Source: Eutreptiella sp. 'Long Island Sound 2002'
Taxonomy: Eukaryota; Euglenozoa; Euglenophyceae; Eutreptiales; Eutreptiaceae
Assembly: GCA_964036045.1 (NCBI GenBank)
Contig: OZ038378.1
Location: 184,600,944-184,664,943 of the forward strand
DNA length: 64,000 nt
Direction of reading: 5' to 3'
The position numbers were made by a program, and so were the translations under genes. Within the stretch, counting starts at the first letter, position 1, and every line of letters begins with the position of its first letter. The notes under the pieces are model-generated. The model ran no database searches, was not told where the DNA came from, and worked only from the letters and a program-made list of their open reading frames with translations. Below are positions 58,101-64,000 of the stretch, piece by piece.

Positions 58101-60031
58101 GGGTTTTGAGGTCCCCCATTTTTCGCACTTTTTCGCAATTTTTTGCAACTTCTCCCAATTTTTTCTTCATTTGCTTTCAGCCTGTGCACTTTGTGTGCTT
58201 GTTGGTGCCTTTTGCCTTTGCGCACAACTGTTGTAGAACAATATTCTTTTTTAGGGCGGTTCTCAGACATGTTGTGGAGTTTAGGGGCACCAGAAGGCTC
58301 TTTGATACGAGGAAGTCAAGCCGGCCGTGGAATGTATCAACTGTTTCCCATTGGGAGGCTGTTTCGAACGGGTTCTAGGGCCACCTGAGCAGAATTGTTG
58401 CTCCTTGCAGCTTTGGGAGCTTGGTTATCATGTCACCAAAAATTTGCCGCACTTTTCCCGCCATTTCCCGCAATTTTTCCGCGATTTTTTGCAACCGGAT
58501 TTGACCCTCCGTGACCGCAATCCCCCCCCCCCCTCCCCTGCAATAAGCTCCACTAGGACGGCCTAATTGGTGCTACACAGCTCCCCATTGGTTTGTATGC
58601 GTTCCCATTGTCACCAAATGAGCCTGTCCCTAGGCCACCCAAATGTCATTGGAGGTCACTCAACATCACAATTTTCCAACCAACCCATACCTGCATGGAT
58701 TCAAGCCCAAAACGGCCTTGTTGTGGCCAATGAGCTCCACTAGGAGGGCCTGTTGGTGCTGCACAGCTGCCCATGGGTTTGTATGTACTTCCATTGTCAC
58801 TAAATGATCACCCAAGCCTCGCCCAAGGCCGCACAGCACTCATCAGAGGTCGTGATTTTCCAGTCAATCCATGCCCTCCTGAAAACGCCTAAGTCCTTAC
58901 TGGTGGGGCACCACAGGGGGCCTGAACAAGGGTACCTTGAGATACAACGCGGGACCCCACCATCGGTTAGGGTGCTAGGGTATCCATTTCGAAGAAAAAA
59001 GTGGAATGAGGCCCAGGGTCTAGATTCACGCACAGTGGCCACAATAGGCCAAGATGGGTTGGCTGAAAAATCGAATCCTGGCAACCCCTGATGATCTACT
59101 GGGACTCTTGGGGCAGGCTTGGGTGATCATTTGGTGCAATGGAAATTTGCAAAAAGCCATGGGGAGCTGTGTAGCACCAATTAGCCCCCCTGCTGGTGCT
59201 TATTGCTCCCTGAAAACGGTGTTCAGGGCTTATTTGCGCCGTGTTTGGCAGGCCATTTTCAGTGGAAACAGTGATTTGGTGTCTTTCAAACAAGCCATGA
59301 CCGGCCCAAGAAGGGGCTACTGGCTGCAACACATATCTTGTTGCATTCTGCCATCGCCAAAACATCCCCAATCCCACCTCTCCAGGGGGGTTGCCGCAAG
59401 ATTGCCAAAGCTGCCAACAATGCCATCATAACAAGGAATTGTTGACAACCGCATGAACTGCAGAATCGCTTGTCCCACTCTGCCCCAAGTGGGGCCCAAA
59501 AGCACTCTTTTGGCTCAAAATTGAAAAAACTGAAAGATTAGTGATTTTCGACCTCAAAAGACTTCTTTTTCTCACCCCCCGCTCCCTTGCCCCCCCCACC
59601 CCCCAGTCCTCCTATGTATGGGTTGCCGGTCCGGAATGGGGGTCTAGGGGTATCCCAACCATACACCCATTGCGGGATACTTGTATTGGACAAACTAGGT
59701 ATTTTACAAGGGGTTGAACCAGGAGTTCAACCTCTGGGGGTATGGTATGTGCATGGGCCCAAAAAGGGGGGTGTGTCGCACTTTCCCATCTATGCAGGCC
59801 TACATGGCTTTTATCTACTATGCTTCATGCTTGCCAAGATCTGAGCTGAATTGCAGTAGGAGCTGTGTGTGCATTTGGTCTCGTCCGTCTGTGCGTGCTG
59901 TCTGTGCGCCTAGCGACAGTGTAGCTTGTGGGCACGATGTGGAGTCGTGAAGCTCAGTTGCGGCTCCTCTGTAATGTCTACCTACAGGTGTGCGGAACGC
60001 TCCTATTCCAAGAAAAACTTCAATGGAAATG
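46056..60031 (+). CDS. PTEN: PTEN phosphatidylinositol-3,4,5-trisphosphate 3-phosphatase, first four coding exons (gene continues past window)
   Basis: Exons 46056-46134, 52360-52444, 55674-55718 and 59988-60031 join in frame (phases 1, 2, 2, 1) into the first 84 codons of a PTEN protein. Residue numbering stays level with human PTEN throughout. Conserved parts include EKRRHVEDGFDLDLTY (PIP2-binding KRR at 13-15, DGFDLDLT 19-26), PRLIAMGFPSEGLEACYRNP, KHGRHYRVYNLCAERSY and Cys71, which in human PTEN forms the redox disulphide with Cys124. PTEN dephosphorylates PIP3 at the plasma membrane and opposes PI3K signalling. The HCxxGxxR active site and C2 domain are encoded beyond 64000. All four donors are GT (gtatgt three times, gtttga once). 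Introns are 6225, 3229, 4269 and over 3968 bp, full of repeats. Confidence 0.94.
46794..46898. repeat. perfect 37-bp inverted repeat with 22-bp loop, in PTEN intron 1
   Basis: Arms 46803-46839 and 46862-46898 are exact reverse complements; the core contains the palindrome-like 'gtggcatatgccac' theme and 'ggatatcggcagatatcc'. The left arm region 46794-46832 also matches 47693-47731 inverted over 39 bases without mismatch. Confidence 0.93.
46914..46928. repeat. short telomere-like motif
   Basis: 'aaccctaaccctaacc' lies immediately after the right arm of the inverted repeat. Confidence 0.6.
46930..47692. other. PTEN intron 1 spacer between inverted-repeat copies
   Basis: Includes an A-rich, AAT/AAG-like low-complexity stretch at ~47020-47110. 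The remainder shows no coding or repeat signal that I can identify. Confidence 0.5.
47693..47731. repeat. third copy of the 37-39 bp palindrome-forming element
   Basis: Exact reverse complement of 46794-46832, preceded by 'ccc gt', so that 'ccgtggcatatgccacgg' here forms an 18-bp perfect palindrome. Confidence 0.9.
48003..48152 (-). repeat. 17-bp minisatellite, C-strand array 1
   Basis: About nine units of complement type 'cgtccgtccgtcgcgcc' in the plus strand, i.e. the opposite orientation to the main array at 48614. Confidence 0.92.
48440..48560 (-). repeat. 17-bp minisatellite, C-strand array 2
   Basis: About seven units in the same orientation as 48003-48152, separated from it by 290 bases of unique DNA and from the G-strand array by ~53 bases ('ttgaagccgcccacgtcccc' onward). 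Confidence 0.92.
48614..49653 (+). repeat. 17-bp minisatellite, main G-strand array (about 60 units)
   Basis: Units follow 'gacggacggacgggcgc' with frequent substitutions but a strictly kept 17-bp period over long stretches. Because 17 is not divisible by three and the unit lacks stops, every frame on both strands stays open, giving repeat peptides with a 17-residue period (for example TDGRDGRTGA). Hence the 301-codon minus-strand frame at 48788-49693 is not a gene. Confidence 0.95.
49654..50077. other. PTEN intron 1 spacer with GCGC-rich leader
   Basis: Begins with a GCGC-rich palindrome-like segment ('cgtactgcgcgtgtaccgtg'), also seen near 51415 and 15930. A stretch at 50015-50075 matches 12565-12625 ('ggcctcc.ttgttg.atgctca' theme), indicating another dispersed repeat. 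Confidence 0.5.
50078..50470. repeat. minisatellite, unit about 21 bp (gcgacaggggtcgcagatct)
   Basis: About eighteen diverged units with 'gcgacagggg' and 'gcagaattg/gcagatctg' halves. It is unrelated to the 17-bp array next to it. Confidence 0.93.
50471..52359. other. rest of PTEN intron 1
   Basis: No coding signal beyond short frames. A GCGC-rich segment at 50790-50850 and another at 51410-51450 belong to the dispersed leader family. There are dG runs near 51342 and 52300. Confidence 0.5.
52360..52444 (+). CDS. PTEN: PTEN exon 2
   Basis: 85 nt after acceptor 'ccctgtgttcacag'. It completes Tyr27 and encodes ITPRLIAMGFPSEGLEACYR then NPMSEVE, ending AG|gtttga. The donor is the weakest of the four. 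Confidence 0.93.
53249..53634 (+). CDS. unassigned two-frame coding stretch with acidic Ser/Asp tail, inside PTEN intron 2
   Basis: A first frame (53249-53359: VVEQALFQLTRLLAPQRL and on) ends in an ATGA overlap with a second frame starting at 53356. The second reads LDSVPWTEYNFDTVWEDMRT, a Lys-rich NLS-like part (TSKKRKRSED), then an acidic Ser/Asp repeat tail and stop at 53632-53634. AATAAA at about 53800 fits a polyadenylation signal. It could be the last exon of a nested gene, a processed gene copy with one frameshift, or two frames joined by splicing. I recognise no domain. Confidence 0.4.
53960..54410 (+). repeat. dispersed repeat family E, longest copy
   Basis: Starts and ends in dC-rich runs (near 53946 and 54376). 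It carries all family landmarks, including a doubled 'gaggccgatgggcaccgc'-type block. Flanking poly-C on both sides may mark insertion or slippage. Confidence 0.75.
54935..55130 (+). repeat. mosaic family block C copy in PTEN intron 2
   Basis: 'gggacatgccacataccctg', 'ggcctattcgtatgccatgg' and following bases match 62735-62800. The minus-strand open frames here derive from this repeat. Confidence 0.6.
55674..55718 (+). CDS. PTEN: PTEN exon 3 (45-nt mini-exon)
   Basis: 45 nt between 'catcgcgtttcag' and 'gtatgt', encoding RFLNEKHGRHYRVYN and the first two bases of Leu70. It is too short for ORF-based detection and was found by homology reasoning. Confidence 0.92.
56682..56910 (+). repeat. mosaic family blocks A and B
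   Basis: Block A: 'ctaattggtgctgcatagct', 'cccatgggtttatatgtgct', 'gtcaccaaatgatggcccca', 'cagtcattggaggtcac'. It is followed by the start of block B around 'aaggggccgatcggggttgc'. Confidence 0.8.
57155..57475 (+). repeat. mosaic family block C
   Basis: 'actccca..ctctgcctcacc', 'gtatggagttggaccctgaa', 'aaaagccaaaagattcgtga', poly-G, then 'gattttacaagaaccacgaa' and 'ttgaaccctttgggttatga'. It aligns with 59450-59830 and 61240-61610. Confidence 0.8.
57900..58095 (+). repeat. mosaic family block B
   Basis: 'ggggccccataaggggctga', 'gcaggggtacccagagaagg', 'gggacccacaccattggtta', then 'aagcttttgcccaccacggt'. It matches 58905-59070 and 61015-61205. Confidence 0.8.
58556..58870 (+). repeat. two tandem block A copies
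   Basis: Copies start near 58560 and 58745, about 180 bases apart. Each has 'ttggtgctacacagctcccc', 'gtttgtatg', 'cccattgtcaccaaatga' and 'ggaggtcactc'. Confidence 0.8.
58905..59205. repeat. block B (+) followed by inverted block A (-)
   Basis: Block B at 58905-59070 is followed at 59085-59205 by block A in reverse ('gggtgatcatttggtgcaat', 'gccatggggagctgtgtagc', 'accaatta'). The family is therefore present in both orientations within a few hundred bases. Confidence 0.8.
59450..59835 (+). repeat. mosaic family block C, directly before PTEN exon 4
   Basis: Contains 'gattagtgattttcgacctc', poly-C, 'ggtattttacaaggggttga' and 'ctctgggggtatggtatgtg'. On the minus strand 'ggttcaaccccttgtaaaat' includes a B-box-like core. 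Confidence 0.75.
59988..60031 (+). CDS. PTEN: PTEN exon 4 (44 nt)
   Basis: 44 nt between 'gtctacctacag' and 'gtatgt'. It completes Leu70 and encodes CAERSYSKKNFNGN, with one base of the next codon. The next expected exon, carrying the WPD-like and HCKAGKGRTG parts, was not found before 64000. Confidence 0.92.
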
Positions 60032-60469
60032 GTATGTCTTTGGTACCACACCACACTTCCAGCGGCGAGGATGGAAGAGGGTGCAGGGAGCACTGGGGTG
60101 GATGCGAACAATATCAAGACGGACGTGGGCAGGGCCAGGGCCTCCCCAGTCCGGCCTGCATCCGCCCCTGCCCTCCCCGCATCCTCTACACATCCGCCCC
60201 GGTCCTTCCCTCATCCGGCCCGCTCCAGGGGTCCGGGGGCAGGTCCAGATTTGTTCAGAATAGGTCAGGAGCCGAAAAATTTTTTTGACACCCAGAATCA
60301 GCTACCAGTTCCGGGCGCACGTGATAGATTCTATTGCCTTTCAAGTCCATCTCACACCTAACCCTGACCTAGTAATGCACCACCAGGTGGCCCCAGAGTT
60401 GTGCCTACCCATCTATAGATGTGGGCTCATATTACCTGCAAATAGCCCTCTCACAAGACCATGGATACC

Positions 60470-61610
60470 CAATAGGTGGGCCTAATTGATGCTACATGGC
60501 TCCCCATGGGTTTTGTGTGTGACCAAACGATGACCCAAGCCTGGCTCAAGGCCACCCAGCGGTCATTGGTGGTCACTAATAAATTGCAATTCTATTGTTT
60601 TCGGAAAGTTCACCTGGCAAAAAACTGAGCCGAGCAATGCACCACCAAGTGGCCCCACAGTTGTGTCTATCCATCTATCCAACGGGTGTTGCCTGCAAAC
60701 AGCCCTCTCACAGCCCGATGGATGCCCGATAGGCGGGCCTATTTGCTGCTACATGGCTCCCCATGGGTTTGTATGCGCTCCCATTGCCACCAAGTGATGA
60801 CTGGAGCTTGGTCCAAGGCCAACCCATGGTCATCGAAGGTCAGCCAACCTATGCCCCCCCCCCCCCCCCACTGCCTTTTTTTTTTATGTGCACTTCGATT
60901 GTGGCCAGCATGATTTGGTTGCATCATTGCGATTTTTGAGTGACCTCCGATGACCAACTGGTGGCCTTGACCCAAGTTTGGGTGATCATTTGGGCTGAAA
61001 ACAGCAAAGTCCCCACTGGTGGGGCCCCATGGGGGTACCAATCTCGGATACCTGAACCTGGGACCCCAATGTTGATCAACCCGTCCCCGTAGAAGACAAA
61101 ACTGGAGTGGGTATTGGGTATGGATCAACGCAAAGTGGCCGTAATAGGCCAACCAAGTTTTGCCCACCCTGATGAAAATCTCCGAAAATGGTGCTACTAG
61201 GGGCTAGTGGGCACCACTAGCAGGGCCTCATACCTGTTTAAGTTGCAGCAACGCTCATCTCACTTTGCTGAGCCCAACCCCATGGAGTTGGGACCTAAAC
61301 ACACTTTTTGGGTCTGCAATAAAAAAACCCAAAAGATTTGTGTTTTGAGACCCACCAACAAAGGGGGGCTCATTTTTTTTTACCCCCCCCCCCAAATGTG
61401 GGTTTCGGGAGGGAGGTGTCTGGGCTGGGGTAGGGGCAACCAAAATCTCATTGGGCCGATGTTTTTATGGACAAATTAAGGGTTTACAAGGGATTGAACC
61501 GCAAACTTAACCCCCCGGGGTATGGTATGCGAATCCAAAAAGGGGTATATATGGTGTTTCCCTGTGTTTTGTGGCCTGTGTGGTTTTCATCTAACAACCT
61601 CCACAAGATG
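60470..61610. repeat. run of blocks A, A, inverted A fragment, B, C
   Basis: Block A starts at 60470 and again at 60730. An inverted A fragment lies at 60935-61000, block B at 61015-61205 and block C at 61240-61610. Together they give the most complete order A-B-C. Confidence 0.8.
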
Positions 61611-62070
61611 ACTTTTTAGCAAATCCAGCAAAGTCCTGCTTACTGCCCCCCATCTGGGGAACAATCATGCCTGAAAAAACCTTTTCATGGCCCCATCCCC
61701 TTTGGAGCCGACCAACGGGTAAGGAGGGCTAAAAAAATGGCATGACATCGCTGCGAACGGGATCCTAACAAAAGTACCAAAAATAGCCATTTTCCTTCAC
61801 AAATAGCCATTTTGATGCCCCGTATACACCCCTACAATATAATTTGGTGTGTTATCTTTCACTGTTTGGTGAGTGTGGGCTCTTGTGTTTGTATTGGCCT
61901 CTATCAACCGTTTGCCAATTGTTAGGGGGTTCAAATTGAAGAAAATAGTCAAATGGGACCTGCGTTTGGATTGACCTCTAGTAAGCACAATAAAGACCAA
62001 ATCTCACCAAGTGTTGCACACCATAGTGCTAAATAGCCCCAAACGGCGCTTTTAAGGGCTAATGGGTGCT
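61611..62070. other. PTEN intron 4 DNA between repeat blocks
   Basis: No gene is seen. The piece at ~62040-62110 resembles the B-to-A junction ('agggctaatgggtgctgcta'). Confidence 0.4.
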
Positions 62071-62079
62071 GCTATGACG

Positions 62080-62870
62080 GCCCAATTCGTGCTGCATGGC
62101 TGCCCATGGGCTGACATACACTTCTGGCATATCTTGGGCAGAGCGTCTACCTGGGGGTAGGGGTCCTGTGTGGGCTTTGGTAGGCAAGTGCCCCGCCCCC
62201 GCCTTTTTTTCTGAGGGTGAGGAACTCAAAATTTTTTAAAAGGTTTTTGGATGTCTGGGGTTGGGCATTGGCACCGGTGAGCACACAGAATCCATGTAGG
62301 CATGGGTTGGCTAGAAAATTGCAATTTTTGAGTGACCTCTGATGACCGCTGGGTGGCCTTGGGACGGGCTCATTTGATGACGGTGGGAATGCATACAAAC
62401 CAATGGGGAGTTGTGTAGCACCAGTGAGGCCGTCCTAGTGGAGCGTATTGGCCCTTAAAAGCAGCGTTTAGGCATGTATTTGCACTGTGGAGGGCAACAC
62501 TTGGTCGGTCTATTGCCGCCACTTTGCATGGATCTAGACCCGTGTGGTATATCCACTGTTTTCTTTTGTATGGACCCCAAACAATGGTGGGGTCCCCGGC
62601 TCTATCTCCGCGTACCCCCGCTCAGCCCCCTATGGGGGAGGACTTTGCCGTTTTCAAGCTGGCATGGGTTGGCTGAAAAACTGCAAATCACCGCGTAAGG
62701 TTGTCAGATCAAAACCATGTCGGCCTCCATATAGGGGACAATGCCACATACCCCTGTTTTTGGCCCATTTGCATACCGTGGCCTAGAAGGTCCAATTGTT
62801 GGTTTAACCCCTTGTAAAATCATTATTTTGTGCAATAAATGCATTCCCCAATGAGTTTTCGGTTGGGAGC
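62080..62870. repeat. mosaic of partial A, inverted A, inverted B and C blocks
   Basis: A partial A lies at 62080-62160, inverted A at 62325-62450, inverted B at ~62570-62680 ('gctcagccccctatggggga') and C at 62690-62870 ('ccccttgtaaaatcattatt'). Confidence 0.75.
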
Positions 62871-63174
62871 CCGAGCCCCCCCCCCCCCCGCTCCGGACAC
62901 ACAGCTAAAACTCATTTTTTGGGGGGTGTTGTTGGGGAAGGTGGTCAAAAAATGTGAAAAAATAACCCCCCTATTCTTAGGGTTGCATACCGACAGAAGC
63001 TTTAATTGAGCTCGGAGAAAGTTGATGTGGACAAATTTCGAAGCCCTCCCTCGTACCAAATATTTCCTTCAATTTTAAGGATTCTTTGTGCCATATTGTG
63101 TCAGCGGGTGCCATAAGGACACTCACCTTTTTTTTTTTACTATGCCATGAACTCTCTGATGTTCAAGTGCTGGT

Positions 63175-63250
63175 AGATCCTGGTATAGGTGAGTTGGTAG
63201 TTGTACTAGTTGCCAATTCTAAGGGTCCTGGGTTCAAACCCTGGTGTCTG
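63175..63250 (+). other. tRNA-like sequence
   Basis: A-box-like 'taggtgagttggtag' and B-box 'gggttcaaaccctgg' are spaced as in a tRNA. The T stem pairs with wobbles but the 5' and 3' acceptor strands do not, so it is a pseudogene or SINE head. Confidence 0.5.
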
Positions 63251-63529
63251 CAATTTTTTTAGCTTCGCTTTTTTGGTCTTTTTTATGTCTGCATGCATCC
63301 AGAGCCCACTAGGAAATAACAGCAACCATCCAGAGCCCACCTGGAATCCACAATGAACATCCACTAGGAAGCAGCAGCAAGGGGCCTGATACCAAATTTT
63401 TTCTTCATTTCTAAGGAGCAATACCAATTTTTTACCCCTTTAATTTCGGTCATCCGAAAAAAAACCTCTTAAATTAAAGCCTCTCGTGGTATCACGAATG
63501 TTTTTTTTTATTTTAAGTCAAAAAAGTGT

Positions 63530-63965
63530 TTTTGGATCCCAACTCCATAGGGTTTGTGTGGGCAGAGTGGGACGAGCGCTTGAATAGTTTGTGCAGTTTT
63601 CAGTCCTCTTTGTTTGTCGGCGTTTTTGGTGGCTTTGCTGACCCTGCCCGAGAGGGGTGGGATTGGGAATGATGTGATAGTTTACCCATGCTGGAATGCA
63701 AAAGGAGGTTTTTCTGAGCTTCTAGACTTGCCTCGGGCCGGCCATGGCCCATTCGCAAGACGCAAAATCATTGTTTTCACCTAAAATGGCCTACATGGGT
63801 TGTTTTGAAAATTTTTTTTGGTGACCCTTGATGACCCCCGGGGACTCCTGGACCACGCTTGGGTAGTCATTTGGTGACATTGGGAGTACATATAAACCCA
63901 TGGGAGCTATGTAGTACCAACTAGGCCCGCCTAGTGGTGCTTCCTAGCCCCAAAAAGTGTCGCTT
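63530..63965 (-). repeat. inverted blocks C (part) and A at the window end
   Basis: 'aactccatagggtttgtgtg' and 'gcagagtgggacgagcgctt' reverse the start of block C. 63825-63960 is a full inverted block A ('gtagtcatttggtgacattg', 'cccatgggagctatgtagta'). Confidence 0.75.
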
Positions 63966-64000
63966 TGGGGATTCATTGCACTATATGGGCAAAACTTGGT

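Noticed and set aside
60038-64000. PTEN exon 5 with the HCKAGKGRTG active site
   Set aside because: I searched this stretch in all plus-strand frames by eye and saw no match; it should lie beyond the window.

Overview
This is nuclear DNA from an intron-rich eukaryote, probably a protist or alga; I cannot name the lineage. It has spliced genes with GT-AG introns of 77 bp to more than 6 kb, four-RRM and PTEN-type proteins, short TTAGGG-type interstitial telomere motifs, tRNA-like repeat heads, RNase H relics of retroelements, and roughly forty dG/dC homopolymer runs of nine or more bases. No operons, ribosome binding sites or prokaryotic signals were seen.

Three genes are well supported. (1) At 3-2501 (+) lies the 3' part of a chromatin-type gene joining an FYRC domain to a degenerate SNF2-like helicase C lobe. 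(2) At 32961-42540 (-) lies a five-exon polypyrimidine-tract-binding protein (PTB/hnRNP I/L type) of 618 codons with four RRMs and a Gly/Met/Gln-rich tail. All four introns are phase-consistent, and the last is 6.2 kb. (3) From 46056 (+) to beyond the window lies a PTEN phosphatase gene. Its first four coding exons (79, 85, 45 and 44 nt) have the same lengths and phases as coding exons 1-4 of human PTEN as I recall them. PTB and PTEN are divergent, with start codons 3.5 kb apart.

Between 2.5 and 32.9 kb I found no complete gene. That stretch holds microsatellites, dispersed repeat families, RNase H relics (8.1, 11.8 and 19.1 kb), tRNA-like sequences, short tandem duplications, a GC-rich island (25.9-27.25 kb) beside AT-rich DNA (27.65-29.25 kb), and a few exon-like open stretches I cannot assign. 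The 42.5-46.0 kb PTB-PTEN interval holds a candidate terminal-inverted-repeat element, a telomere-like motif and an (AT)n tract.

PTEN introns are repeat-filled. Intron 1 (6.2 kb) holds a 37-bp perfect inverted repeat, a 17-bp minisatellite present in both orientations (potential giant hairpin) and a second minisatellite of about 21 bp. Introns 2-4 hold an unassigned acidic-tailed ORF with a nearby AATAAA and a dense, old, two-orientation mosaic repeat family covering most of 54.9-64 kb. Long ORFs inside the arrays are by-products of stop-free repeat units.
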